A model generated the notes under the pieces. It was not told where the DNA came from, made no database searches, and saw nothing but the letters and a program-made list of their open reading frames with translations. From Leclercia adecarboxylata (GTDB taxonomy: Bacteria > Pseudomonadota > Gammaproteobacteria > Enterobacterales > Enterobacteriaceae): a stretch of 64,000 bases of DNA. Location of the stretch: contig NZ_CP035382.1 of NCBI RefSeq assembly GCF_006874705.1, positions 744,001-808,000 of the forward strand, written 5' to 3'. This document shows, in pieces, positions 1-9,979 of the stretch. The position numbers and the translations under genes are program-made. Position 1 is the stretch's first letter. Each line of letters begins with the position of its first letter.

Positions 1-1
1 G

Positions 2-3000
2 CTGCCGGACGTGCCGGTTATCGTCGCCATCCTGGATGACAACGGCACCGGCGGCAGCGTTAACGTCAAAGGCGGCAGCTCCAACGATGCCACCCCAACC
101 CTGACCGGTACGGCGATCCCGGGCAGCCAGGTCACGATTTATCTGGACGGCAGCACCACGGCGCTGGGCAGCGTCACCGCCGATGCCACCACCGGCGCCT
201 GGTCGTTCCCGGTCTCCGCCCTCGGGGAAGGCAGCCACAGCTTCAGCGTGACCGCCACCGTCGACGGCCAGACCAGCGGCCAGTCGCCAGAGGCGACGGT
301 AAATATCGATCTCACGCCACCGGCTGCGCCTGTATTTGGCACCCTGGTGGATGACGTGGGTACCGTCACCGGGGCCGTGGTCAGCGGCAGACCAACCAAT
401 GACAGCCAGCCGGTGCTGAACGGCACGGCAACGCCGGGGGATGTGATTAATGTGTATTCCGGCGATACCCTGCTGGGGAGCGTCACGGTAAGCGCCACCG
501 GGGCCTGGAGCTTTACCCTGCCTCAGGCGCTGGATGACGGCACTTACACCCTGACCCTCAGCGCCACCGATCCGGCCGGCAACGAAAGCCTGCGCTCGGA
601 TCCGTTCTCGCTGGTGGTGGATACCGTGGCCGCTGCGCCGGTTATCACCGGGGCCAACGATGACGTCGGCCCGGTCACCGGCAACGTGGTCAGCGGCGGC
701 GTCACCAACGACAACACCCCGACCCTGACGGGCAGCGCGGAAGCAGGCAGCAGCGTCGCCATCTATGAAGGCAGCAGACTGCTCGGCACCGTGCTGGCCA
801 ACGCCAGCGGGATCTGGAGCTTCACCCCAACGGTGGTACTGGCAGAGGGCGAACACAGCTTTACCGCCATCGCCACCGACACCGCAGGCAACCTCAGCCA
901 GGCCTCCGGGGCGTACACCCTGACCGTCGACATGACGCCACCGGCCACTCCGGTGCTGGTCAGCGTTAATGACGACGTGGCGGGCAATACCGGCCCGCTG
1001 ACCAGCGGCCAGCTCACCAACGATGCCCGTCCGGCACTGACCGGCACCGGCGTGGCGGGCAGCACCGTGCATATCCTGGATAACGGCCAGGAGATCGGCA
1101 CCGCGCGGGTGGACGACAGCGGTAACTGGCGCTTTACCCCGACCGGCGATCTGGCCCAGGGGCCGCACGAACTGCGCGTCAGCGCCACCGATGCCGCAGG
1201 TAACGTCTCGGGCACCTCCCCGGCCTTCTCGCTGAACGTTGATACCGTCGCCCCGCTGGCTCCGGTACTGACAGGCGTGGTGGATGATGTCGGGACCCTC
1301 ACCGGTGCGGTGAACAACGGTGGCGTCACCGACGACAACCGTCCAACCTTTAACGGCACCGGCGAAGCAGGCTCCACGGTTCGCATCCTCGTTGACGGAC
1401 AGGAGATCGGCACCGCCGTGGTCAACGCCACGGGCAGCTGGACCTTCACGCCGGAAACCGCCCTTGAGGACGGGCTGCGCAGCGTGACCCTGACCGCCAC
1501 CGATCTCGCCGGAAATACCGGCCCTGTCAGCGGGGCCTTTACCCTGACGGTGGATACCCAGGCACCAGCCGTACCGACCATCCTCGCGGCCGCCGACAAC
1601 GTGGGCCCGATCCAGACCCCGCTCACCGTCTCCGGCCAGGTCACCGACGACACCACGCCAGGGCTGTCGGGCAGCGCTGCCGCCAACGCCACGGTCACCG
1701 TCTATGACAATGGCGTCTTCCTCGGCAGCGTGCAGGCCAGCGCCACAGGCGAGTGGAGCTTCACGCCGGAAAACGCGCTGAGCAACGGCAGCCACATCTT
1801 CACCGCCAGCGCCAGCGATGCGGCAGGCAACCTCAGCGAGGTCTCGGCGGGCTTCACGGTGATTGTCGATAGCCTCAAACCGCTCGCCCCGGTCATCACC
1901 CTGGCCCAGGACGACGCTGGCACCCTCACCGGCGCCCTGACCAGCGGTCAGCGCACCGATGACACCCTGCCGGTGCTCACCGGCACCAGCGAACCGAATG
2001 CCCGGGTGCAGATCTTTGAAGGCGAGACGCTGCTGGGCACCGCCACCGCCGACAGCAGCGGCAACTGGTCGATTCCGCTGACCACGCCGCTCACCAACGC
2101 CACCCACAACTTCACCGCGGTGGCGACGGATGCGGCAGGCAACATCAGCGATCCGTCCGCCACCTTCACCCTGACGGTGGATACCCTGCCGCCAGCGGTA
2201 CCGGTGCTGGTCTCGGTGGTGGATGATGTCGGCACGGTGGTGTCGCTCACCAGCGGCCAGCTGACCAACGACGCCAGACCGACCCTCAACGGCACGGCGG
2301 AAGCAGGCTCGACGGTGAACATCTATGACGGCAATCTGCTGCTGGGCAGCGTGGTAGCCGACGCCAACAGCGCCTGGAGCTTTACCCCAACCACGCCGTT
2401 GGCCGACGGTCAGCACGCCCTGACGGTGACCGCCACCGACGCGGTGGGCAACGTCAGTCTGTCGACTGCGGCCTTTAACCTTAACCTCGATGCCACCGCT
2501 CCGGGCGCGCCGGTCATCACCTCGGTGGTGGATGACGTCGGCACGATCCAGGGCCCGGTGATCGGCGGCAATCCGACCAACGACAACCGTCTGACCCTCA
2601 ACGGCACCGCCGAAGCCAACGCCGTGGTGCGCATCTACGACGGTACCACCCTCGTGGGCCAGGTGACGGCCAACGCCCAGGGTCAGTGGACCCTGCCGCA
2701 GACCACCACCGTTCTTACCGACGGGGTGCATAACTTCACCGCTACCGCCACCGATGCGGCGGGCAACCTCAGCGCGGCCTCACCGGTCGCGTCGGTCACC
2801 GTGGATACCGTCGCCCCGGGGGCGCCTGGCGCCTTCACCGTGCTCGAGAGCGGCGGCCGGGTCAACGGCACCGCCGAGGCGGGCAGCACCGTGACCATTC
2901 TCGGCACCGACAACGTGACGGTGCTGGGTACCGGCATCGCCGACGCCAGCGGGAGGTTCAGCATTGCGCTCTCCACGCCGCAGGTTAACGCTGAGCTGCT

Positions 3001-6000
3001 GCACGTCTTTGCCACCGACCGGGCCGGAAACGCAGGTCTGGCGGTGGATCTGAGAATGCCGTACTCGCTGGTGCCGAACCCACCGGTCATCACCAGCGTC
3101 AACGACAACGCGGGCAGCATCATCGGCAACCTGCTGAACGGGCAAGTCACGGACGACACCACCCCAACCCTGACCGGGACCGCGCAGCCGCTCTCCACCA
3201 TCACCCTGTATGACAACAACGTGCTGTTAGCCACGGTGACCACCAACAGCGCGGGGATCTGGACGTATACCCCAACCGTGCCGCTGGGTAATGGCAATCA
3301 CGCCTTTACCGCCACCGCGGGCAACGCGGTCGGCACCAGCCCGGCCACGCCGCTGAGCTCGATTGTGGTGGATACCGTCGCCCCGGGCACGCCGCAGGGG
3401 ACCTTTAACGCCGACGGCAGCGTGCTGAGCGGGACCGCCGAAGCGGGCAGCACCATCACCCTGCTCCTGAGCGATAATAGCGTGGTGACCACCACCGCCA
3501 ACGCCCAGGGCAACTGGAGCTACACCTTCCTCGACAAGCAGTCCGAAGGGGAGCGGATCACCCTCTCTGCCACCGATGCGGCGGGTAACACCTCCGCCAC
3601 CGGGGCGGTGATTGCGCCAAACCTGCCGCTGTCGGCCAGCGACAACGTGGTGGGGCTGGACCTGACCACCAACGCCACCGTCAGCACCGCCCAGTACAGC
3701 GACTATGGCGTCCAGCTGGTAGGCGGCGTCGGCAACGTGCTGTCGCTGCTGGGGGATAACTCCGCCCAGGTGACCTTCACCGTACCTACCGGCGGCAGCG
3801 CGGATATGGAGATCAACGCCAGCGCCACCGGTATTGTGCTCTCCCTGCTCAACACCCTGGAGATCGTTGTTCAACGCTGGAACGGCACCACCTGGACCAC
3901 CGAGGTGGATACCGGCCTGCCGCAGTTCGCTAACCTGCTGACCCTCGGCGCCAGCGGCGTGACCCTGAACCTGACCGGCCTGCCGGGCGGGCAGTATCGC
4001 GTCCTGAGCTACAACACCAACCTGCTGGCGACCGGGTCGTACACCAGCCTTGATGTGGACGTCACGCAAACCACCGCGGGCACCCTGACCGGTACCCTGG
4101 TGCAAAACGGCAACGTCATCACCGATACCGATCCGGTAAGCGGCAGCGACAGCGCCCCGAACGGCACGGTAGTCACCAGCGTCACCAACGCTAACGGCGT
4201 CACCACCAACGTGGCGGCGGGCGCGGCGGGCACCACCATCAACGGGCTGTACGGCACCCTGACCCTGCACGCTGACGGGAGCTACACCTACACCCTGACC
4301 GACACCCGCGCCACGGTGCTGGGCCGGACCGATACCTTCACCTACAACATCGCCGGGAAAGGGGCCACGGACGACGCCCGACTGATCATCACCCTCGGTG
4401 AAAACACGGTGCGAAACAGCGTCACGGCGGTGGACGACACCGCCTCGCTGACCTTCAACACGCAGGTACAGGCCATCGACTACGGTCCATCGAGCCAGAG
4501 CGGCTTTACCGTGGTGGGCGTCAACCTGGGTAACGTGCTGAACCTCAACCTGCTGGACGATCGCAGCGAGACCATGAAGTACAGCGTGGAGGAAGGCACC
4601 ACCCGCACCATGACCATCCAGGGAAGCGTTGGTGGGGTAGCGCTGGCCTCGGTGTTTGACCTGTATATCTACAAGTTCAACCCGGCGACCCAGAGCTATG
4701 AGCGGATGCGCACCGAGGCAGGCTGGCTGCGGGCGCCGCTGCTGGGCGGCACCTCGGCACCGCTGACGCTGACCCTGCCGGCCGGTGAATATCTCTTCCT
4801 GATGAACACCGCGGCGGGGATCACGGTGCTGACCGGCTACAGTATCAACATCCTGGAAGATCATGTTTATGCCGTTTCCAGCATCGCCGCCGCCACGACC
4901 GGCGACGTGTTGCAGAGTGACGTGGTGCCGGCCGGCACGCTCGTCACCCAGGTGAACGGTATTAACGTGAACGCCACCGGCACCACGCGTATCGAAGGGC
5001 AGTACGGCGACCTGGAGATCGACGCACAGGGGAAATACACCTATACCCTGCGCAACGGGGTGGGCGCCGACCTGATCAGCACGCCGGACACCTTCGTCTA
5101 TACCGTGACGGCACCGAATGGCGATAAGGACACCGCCTCGCTGAACATCACCCCAACGCCGGTGGCGCTGGATGCGGTCAGTGACGTCAGCGATGCGCTG
5201 GTCTTCGAAACCACCTCGCAGGTCGCAGCCTATCGTGATGATACGGTGGGTAGCGCGAACTGGAACGCGGCCCTGCTGGCCTCTACCTCGGGTTCGGGCA
5301 GCGGGACATTTGTGGTGGGGGCCAACACCGCCCTGCACGACGTCGTGCTCCACTTTAACGTCGCCTCCCTGCTGTCGCTGGGCGGCCTGAGCGTAAACTG
5401 GACCATTACCGGGCCAGGAGTGACCAGAACCGGTTCCTTCAACGGTGGCCTGCTGCTGGGGGGCACAGCCACCATTAACCTGCCGGATCTGGATCTGAAT
5501 GCCGGGACCTACACCCTGAACTTTACCGGGTCTATGGGCCCGCTGGGGTTAGGCGCGATCTCCATCACCCCTTACGTCACGGGTACCACCGTGTTCCTGA
5601 ACAGTGAGCTGACTACCGCGGGTCACACCGTCACCGGCAATATCTTTGACGGCTCGGATTCGGGCGGCGTGCTGGATCAGCTCCATTCGGTGGACAGCCG
5701 TCTGAGCATCACCAGCTATACCGGCACCGTCACCACGCTGGATCCGTACACCACCGCCACGGCTACCGCCAACATTCAGGGGCATTACGGCGTGCTGAAC
5801 ATCGGGGTGGATGGGCATTACACCTACACCCTGAACAGCGGCGTCTCGCTGGCCTCGATGACCACGAAGGAGACCTTTACCTACAAACTGACCGGCGATA
5901 ACGGCACCACCGATACCGCGACCCTGACCATCGACATGGCACCGAAGTTTGTCAGCTCCGAGCATAGCGATACCTTCACCGGTAGCGCCTATGGCGACAC

Positions 6001-6313
6001 GCTGATTTACGAGGTGCTGAACAACACGGCGGGCAACGGTACGGCGGGCAACGGCAGCAACGACCACTGGACCAACTTCTCCCTGGCGCAGGGAGACAAG
6101 ATCGACATCAGCGATCTGCTGGTGGGCTGGAACGGCAGCAGCGCAACGCTGGGTAACTATCTGCATGTCACTAACAGCAATGGCAATACCGTGATCTCCG
6201 TCGACCGAGACGGAGCGGCAAATATTTACACCAATACTACACTTGTAACATTGGATAACGTCCAGACAACCTATGAGGAGCTGGTTAACCAGAATCATAT
6301 CATTACCGGTTAG
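2..6313 (+). CDS. Bap/BapA-family giant adhesin, C-terminal part (5' end outside window)
   Basis: The frame is open to the left edge, so about 2100 C-terminal residues of a larger secreted biofilm adhesin are present. Residues 1 to ~1190 are about ten Ig-like repeats of ~100 residues plus two shortened ones; most carry a (D/N)D(V/A)G near the start, TLTGTA-like and WSFTP-like strands, and end in VDT. Three longer modules follow (nt ~3630-4420, 4420-5140, 5160-5940), each ending in a GSYTYTL-like strand as in BapA/VCBS-type proteins. The last ~120 residues (from nt ~5940) contain a SDTFTGSAYGDTL segment and an acidic LAQGDKIDISDLL segment, typical of a type I secretion C-terminal signal. The three genes just downstream encode a full type I secretion system, so secretion and surface display by that system is a firm inference. 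Large minus-strand reading frames inside it are codon-bias shadows. Confidence 0.93.
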   Translation: MPDVPVIVAILDDNGTGGSVNVKGGSSNDATPTLTGTAIPGSQVTIYLDGSTTALGSVTADATTGAWSFPVSALGEGSHSFSVTATVDGQTSGQSPEATVNIDLTPPAAPVFGTLVDDVGTVTGAVVSGRPTNDSQPVLNGTATPGDVINVYSGDTLLGSVTVSATGAWSFTLPQALDDGTYTLTLSATDPAGNESLRSDPFSLVVDTVAAAPVITGANDDVGPVTGNVVSGGVTNDNTPTLTGSAEAGSSVAIYEGSRLLGTVLANASGIWSFTPTVVLAEGEHSFTAIATDTAGNLSQASGAYTLTVDMTPPATPVLVSVNDDVAGNTGPLTSGQLTNDARPALTGTGVAGSTVHILDNGQEIGTARVDDSGNWRFTPTGDLAQGPHELRVSATDAAGNVSGTSPAFSLNVDTVAPLAPVLTGVVDDVGTLTGAVNNGGVTDDNRPTFNGTGEAGSTVRILVDGQEIGTAVVNATGSWTFTPETALEDGLRSVTLTATDLAGNTGPVSGAFTLTVDTQAPAVPTILAAADNVGPIQTPLTVSGQVTDDTTPGLSGSAAANATVTVYDNGVFLGSVQASATGEWSFTPENALSNGSHIFTASASDAAGNLSEVSAGFTVIVDSLKPLAPVITLAQDDAGTLTGALTSGQRTDDTLPVLTGTSEPNARVQIFEGETLLGTATADSSGNWSIPLTTPLTNATHNFTAVATDAAGNISDPSATFTLTVDTLPPAVPVLVSVVDDVGTVVSLTSGQLTNDARPTLNGTAEAGSTVNIYDGNLLLGSVVADANSAWSFTPTTPLADGQHALTVTATDAVGNVSLSTAAFNLNLDATAPGAPVITSVVDDVGTIQGPVIGGNPTNDNRLTLNGTAEANAVVRIYDGTTLVGQVTANAQGQWTLPQTTTVLTDGVHNFTATATDAAGNLSAASPVASVTVDTVAPGAPGAFTVLESGGRVNGTAEAGSTVTILGTDNVTVLGTGIADASGRFSIALSTPQVNAELLHVFATDRAGNAGLAVDLRMPYSLVPNPPVITSVNDNAGSIIGNLLNGQVTDDTTPTLTGTAQPLSTITLYDNNVLLATVTTNSAGIWTYTPTVPLGNGNHAFTATAGNAVGTSPATPLSSIVVDTVAPGTPQGTFNADGSVLSGTAEAGSTITLLLSDNSVVTTTANAQGNWSYTFLDKQSEGERITLSATDAAGNTSATGAVIAPNLPLSASDNVVGLDLTTNATVSTAQYSDYGVQLVGGVGNVLSLLGDNSAQVTFTVPTGGSADMEINASATGIVLSLLNTLEIVVQRWNGTTWTTEVDTGLPQFANLLTLGASGVTLNLTGLPGGQYRVLSYNTNLLATGSYTSLDVDVTQTTAGTLTGTLVQNGNVITDTDPVSGSDSAPNGTVVTSVTNANGVTTNVAAGAAGTTINGLYGTLTLHADGSYTYTLTDTRATVLGRTDTFTYNIAGKGATDDARLIITLGENTVRNSVTAVDDTASLTFNTQVQAIDYGPSSQSGFTVVGVNLGNVLNLNLLDDRSETMKYSVEEGTTRTMTIQGSVGGVALASVFDLYIYKFNPATQSYERMRTEAGWLRAPLLGGTSAPLTLTLPAGEYLFLMNTAAGITVLTGYSINILEDHVYAVSSIAAATTGDVLQSDVVPAGTLVTQVNGINVNATGTTRIEGQYGDLEIDAQGKYTYTLRNGVGADLISTPDTFVYTVTAPNGDKDTASLNITPTPVALDAVSDVSDALVFETTSQVAAYRDDTVGSANWNAALLASTSGSGSGTFVVGANTALHDVVLHFNVASLLSLGGLSVNWTITGPGVTRTGSFNGGLLLGGTATINLPDLDLNAGTYTLNFTGSMGPLGLGAISITPYVTGTTVFLNSELTTAGHTVTGNIFDGSDSGGVLDQLHSVDSRLSITSYTGTVTTLDPYTTATATANIQGHYGVLNIGVDGHYTYTLNSGVSLASMTTKETFTYKLTGDNGTTDTATLTIDMAPKFVSSEHSDTFTGSAYGDTLIYEVLNNTAGNGTAGNGSNDHWTNFSLAQGDKIDISDLLVGWNGSSATLGNYLHVTNSNGNTVISVDRDGAANIYTNTTLVTLDNVQTTYEELVNQNHIITG

Positions 6314-6327
6314 CGCTAAAAACAAGA

Positions 6328-6348
6328 CCCGGGCGCACGTCGCCCGGG
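6328..6348 (+). terminator. Perfect 8-bp GC hairpin between adhesin and tolC-like gene
   Basis: CCCGGGCG and CGCCCGGG flank a 5-nt loop 15 bases after the adhesin stop. No run of T follows, so this may be a partial terminator or mRNA-stabilising hairpin that lowers expression of the secretion genes relative to the adhesin. Confidence 0.6.
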
Positions 6349-6389
6349 CTTAACATTATAAAGTTGTTCAGTTTTTTAGGGATAATGCC

Positions 6390-7790
6390 ATGAACAAAGT
6401 ACCTTGCTGGTGGCTGGGGTGCTGCCTGTTGTCCGGGCACGCCCTGGCGGCCGACTCGCCTGCGGTCATTAATTTTGGGCAATTAAGCGAAAACCAGGAG
6501 CTGCCCTCTCTGAATGGACGGGTCGCCCTGCCGACAAGCCAGGCCGCGCCCGGCACCTTAACCCTGGGCGATGCGGTGACACGCGCCGTTAACTGGCACC
6601 CCACCATTCGCGAAGCGGTGGGCAAACTCTACGAACAGATCCAGCAGGTCGACGTCGCCAAATCGAAGTACTACCCGCAGATCAGCGCCGGCATCAACAA
6701 CGGCTACAGCAATAACTCCAGCGACACCGGTTTTACCCCCTCCGTGGTGCTCTCCCTCTCCCAGATGCTCTATGACTTCGGCAAGGTCGCCAGCCAGGTG
6801 CGGGCCGAAGACGCGGGCGTGGTCCAGCAGCAGGCCAACGTGCTGCTGAGCATTGATACCATCGCCCGGGATACCGCCACCGCGCTGGTGCAGGTGCAGA
6901 TGTGGCAGCAGATGGTGGAGACCGCCGAAGAGCAGCTTGAGGCGCTGAGCAGCATCGGCACGCTGACGCGCCAGCGCAATGACGAAGGGGCCACCTCGCT
7001 CTCCGACGTGGTGCAGACCGACGCCCGTATCGAAGGGGCGCGCTCGCAGCTGATGCAGTATCAGGCGAATCTCGACAGCGCCCGCGCCACGCTGATGAGC
7101 AACCTCGGCTGGAGCAACCTCAACGCGGTCAGCAACGCCTTCCCGGCTAAACTGGCCCAAAGCTGCGACATCAAGGAGCCGGATGACCGGCTGGTGCCGG
7201 CGGTGCTTTCTTCCTGGGCACAGGCCAACGTGGCCCAGGCGAATCTCGACTACGCCAACGCCCAGATGACCCCCACCGTCTCGCTGGAGCCGGAGGTTCG
7301 CCACTACATAAACAATCGCTACCCCGGTCACGACACCCTGGATAAAACCCAGTACAACGTGTCGGTCAACGTCGAGATGCCCATCTACCAGGGCGGCGGC
7401 CTGAGCGCCCGGCGCAACGCCGCCAGCCACGCGGTGGAGGCGGCCCAGTCCAACGTGCAGCGCACCCGGCTGGATGTGCGGCAGAAACTGCTGGAGTCCA
7501 AAAGCCAGGTGATGAGCCTGATGAGCACCCTGCAAATTCAGTCCCGCCAGGAGACCCTCAGCCAGCGCACCCGCGAACTCTATCAGCAGCAGTATCTGGA
7601 TCTCGGCTCCCGCCCGCTGCTGGACGTGCTGAACGCCGAGCAGGAGGTCTTCCAGACTCGCTTTACCCAGTGGCAAACCGCCGGACAGCTGCATCAGCTG
7701 CAGATCAACTGCCTGTATAACACCGGGCGGATGCGCAACGCCTTCGACCTTGAAAACCACACCATTCAGTCAGTGGAGATCCAGCCATGA
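6390..7790 (+). CDS. TolC-family outer membrane channel of the adhesin type I secretion system (BapB/LapE-like)
   Basis: 466 residues. A signal peptide (MNKVPCWWLGCCLLSGHALA, cut before ADS) is followed by two repeated outer membrane efflux protein (OEP) halves. These are rich in long amphipathic helices, with the family pattern TLGDAVTRAVNWHPTIREA at the start of the first half. The length is normal for TolC/LapE proteins. The ATG is preceded by AGGGA at good distance. It lies 76 bp after the adhesin and its stop overlaps the start of the ABC transporter gene (ATGA), so these secretion genes form one operon. The protein would form the outer membrane exit duct for the adhesin. It is not the housekeeping tolC, which lies elsewhere in enterobacterial genomes and is not part of an ABC-HlyD operon. 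Confidence 0.93.
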   Translation: MNKVPCWWLGCCLLSGHALAADSPAVINFGQLSENQELPSLNGRVALPTSQAAPGTLTLGDAVTRAVNWHPTIREAVGKLYEQIQQVDVAKSKYYPQISAGINNGYSNNSSDTGFTPSVVLSLSQMLYDFGKVASQVRAEDAGVVQQQANVLLSIDTIARDTATALVQVQMWQQMVETAEEQLEALSSIGTLTRQRNDEGATSLSDVVQTDARIEGARSQLMQYQANLDSARATLMSNLGWSNLNAVSNAFPAKLAQSCDIKEPDDRLVPAVLSSWAQANVAQANLDYANAQMTPTVSLEPEVRHYINNRYPGHDTLDKTQYNVSVNVEMPIYQGGGLSARRNAASHAVEAAQSNVQRTRLDVRQKLLESKSQVMSLMSTLQIQSRQETLSQRTRELYQQQYLDLGSRPLLDVLNAEQEVFQTRFTQWQTAGQLHQLQINCLYNTGRMRNAFDLENHTIQSVEIQP

Positions 7791-9979
7791 CGCGAGACGA
7801 TATCCTTCACGAGGAGCCACTGACGCAGGAGGCGCTGGAGCACTGGGCGCAGGCGTTTGGCTATGTCGCCACCCGCTACCGGGTGGCCTGCTCCCCGGGC
7901 GCGCTGGTGGCCGGTGCCCCCTGGCTGCAGGGGAAAAGCAAAACCCCGGCCCTCACCGGGCTGGCCCGCGAGGCAGGGCTCTCCTTTCGGCTGCTGAGCA
8001 ACGGCGAAGAGTCCATCAACAGCTGGCGTCTGCCGGTGGTGGTGGAGCTGAACGACGGCAAGATCGGGGTGATTGAACATTTCGACGGCGAAGACATGCT
8101 CGACGTCTGCTTCTTTGACGGCAAGGCGCAGACCAACCGCATCTCGCTGGCGAAGCTGCTGCCGGCCATTCATCAGGTGGTGGCCCTGCGCCCGCTGGCG
8201 GCGTTGAAAGACAGCCGCGTGGATGCCTATATCTCAAAGTACCGCCCGGACTGGCTCTACCGCCTGGTGATGCGCGACCTGCGCCCCTACACCTACGTGA
8301 TGCTGGCGGCGCTGTTCATCAACCTGCTGTCGCTGGCCGGAATTTTGTTCTCGATGCAGGTCTATGACCGGGTAATCCCCGCCCAGTCCTACCCTACCCT
8401 GTACGTGCTGACCATCGGGGTGCTGATCGCCACCCTGTTCGGCTTTATCCTGCGTCTCGCCCGCAGCCACATTATGGACCTGCTGGGAAAACGCGCTGAC
8501 CTGCGCGTATCGGACCGGGTGTTCGGCCATGCCCTGCGCCTGCGCAACAGCGCGGTGCCCCGCTCCACCGGCAGCTTTATCTCCCAGCTGCGCGAGCTGG
8601 AGCAGATCCGCGAGATGGTGACCTCCTCGACCATCTCAACCATTGTCGACCTGCCCTTCTTCTTCCTTTTTGTGGGGGTGCTGGCGATCATCGCCCCGTC
8701 GCTGGCGTGGATCGCCCCGGTGGCGGCGGTGCTGATGGTGCTCCCGGGCCTGCTGCTGCAGAAAAAGCTGGCGGCGCTGGCAAAGCAGGCGGCTCATGAA
8801 TCGACCCTGCGCAACGCCGTGCTGGTGGAGAGCGTGCAGGGGCTGGAGGACATCAAGCTGATGCAGGCGGAGAACCGCTTCCTGCAACAGTGGAACAGCT
8901 ACGTTCAGATCACCGCCGAGTCGGGCCTGAAGACCCGCGAGCTGACCCAGGGCCTGATCAGCTGGGGGATGACCATTCAGAGCCTGGTCTACACCGCGGT
9001 GATTGTGGTGGGCGCCCCGATGGTGATCGAAGGCGAGATGACCACCGGTGCGGTGGTGGCTGCCTCGATGCTGGCCTCGCGGATGATCGCCCCGATGGCA
9101 ACCCTGTGCGGTGTGCTGGCCCGCTGGCAGCAGGTGAAGGCCGCCAAAGAGGGGCTGGACAACATCATGCAGCTGCCGACCGAGAACCAGCGTGAAGAGA
9201 CGCCGATCCGCCAGGACGTGCTGCGCGGCCACTACCTGTTCGATCAGGCGCAGTTCGCCTACGCGGGCGACGCGCAAAACCCGGCCCTGCGCATCAACCG
9301 GCTGGAGATCAAACCCGGCGAGCACGTGGCGATCCTGGGCCGTAACGGCGCGGGCAAATCGACCCTGCTGCAGGCGATGGTGGGCGGTATGGATCTGGTC
9401 GGCGGCGAGCTGCGGCTCGACAACCTCAGCCTGCCCCATCTCGACATGGCGGACGTGCGCCGCAACGTCGGCCTGATGAGCCAGAACGCGCGGCTGTTTT
9501 ACGGCACCCTGCGCGAAAACATCACCCTCGGGATGCCGCGCGCCACCGACGAAGAGATTTTTGCCGTGCTGGAGATGTGCGGGGCGGCCACCTTTGTGCA
9601 GAAGCTGGCGAAGGGACTGGACCATCCGATCATGGAGAACGGCGTCGGGCTCTCCGGCGGCCAGCGCCAGTCGATTTTGCTGGCACGTATGTTCCTGCGC
9701 GATCCCAACGTCGTCCTGCTGGACGAACCTACCGCCTCGCTGGATGAGCATACCGAACGCGAGTTTATCCAGCGCCTGAGCCAGTGGCTGGGCAACCGGA
9801 CCCTGATCGTCGCCACCCACCGGGTGCCGATGCTGGAGCTGGTGGAGCGCGTGGTGGTGCTGAAAGAGGGAATGCTGGTGATGGATGCGCCGAAAGCCCA
9901 GGCGCTGAGCAACAGCCGGATGCAGCAGCAACAGCAGGCGAATGGCCGGGAGTGGAAAAATGAAAATCAATCAGCATGA
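7787..9979 (+). CDS. Type I secretion ABC transporter, permease/ATPase (BapC/LapB-like)
   Basis: 730 residues. The N-terminal ~150 residues form a C39-like domain without the catalytic Cys-His context, that is, the substrate-docking variant used for RTX/Bap substrates. A six-helix exporter membrane domain follows (~residues 170-470), then a C-terminal nucleotide-binding domain: Walker A GRNGAGKST at 518-526, signature LSGGQ at 622-626, Walker B VVLLDEP at 642-648. It is translationally coupled to the upstream TolC-like gene by an ATGA overlap and overlaps the HlyD-like gene by 20 bp. It powers one-step export of the adhesin across both membranes. Length and domain order are normal for the LapB/LssB group. 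Confidence 0.95.
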   Translation: MTRDDILHEEPLTQEALEHWAQAFGYVATRYRVACSPGALVAGAPWLQGKSKTPALTGLAREAGLSFRLLSNGEESINSWRLPVVVELNDGKIGVIEHFDGEDMLDVCFFDGKAQTNRISLAKLLPAIHQVVALRPLAALKDSRVDAYISKYRPDWLYRLVMRDLRPYTYVMLAALFINLLSLAGILFSMQVYDRVIPAQSYPTLYVLTIGVLIATLFGFILRLARSHIMDLLGKRADLRVSDRVFGHALRLRNSAVPRSTGSFISQLRELEQIREMVTSSTISTIVDLPFFFLFVGVLAIIAPSLAWIAPVAAVLMVLPGLLLQKKLAALAKQAAHESTLRNAVLVESVQGLEDIKLMQAENRFLQQWNSYVQITAESGLKTRELTQGLISWGMTIQSLVYTAVIVVGAPMVIEGEMTTGAVVAASMLASRMIAPMATLCGVLARWQQVKAAKEGLDNIMQLPTENQREETPIRQDVLRGHYLFDQAQFAYAGDAQNPALRINRLEIKPGEHVAILGRNGAGKSTLLQAMVGGMDLVGGELRLDNLSLPHLDMADVRRNVGLMSQNARLFYGTLRENITLGMPRATDEEIFAVLEMCGAATFVQKLAKGLDHPIMENGVGLSGGQRQSILLARMFLRDPNVVLLDEPTASLDEHTEREFIQRLSQWLGNRTLIVATHRVPMLELVERVVVLKEGMLVMDAPKAQALSNSRMQQQQQANGREWKNENQSA

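Noticed and set aside
3227..5353. Long minus-strand reading frame (~708 codons) inside the adhesin gene
   Set aside because: It is a shadow: the adhesin frame has a strong third-position G/C bias and Ig-like repeats in register, while the minus-strand frame has no domain, no ribosome site and a low-complexity Gly/Arg/His-rich product.
8636..9970. 444-codon minus-strand frame opposite the ABC transporter
   Set aside because: Opposite strand of a gene with intact Walker motifs; product is His/Gln/Arg-rich without any known fold.
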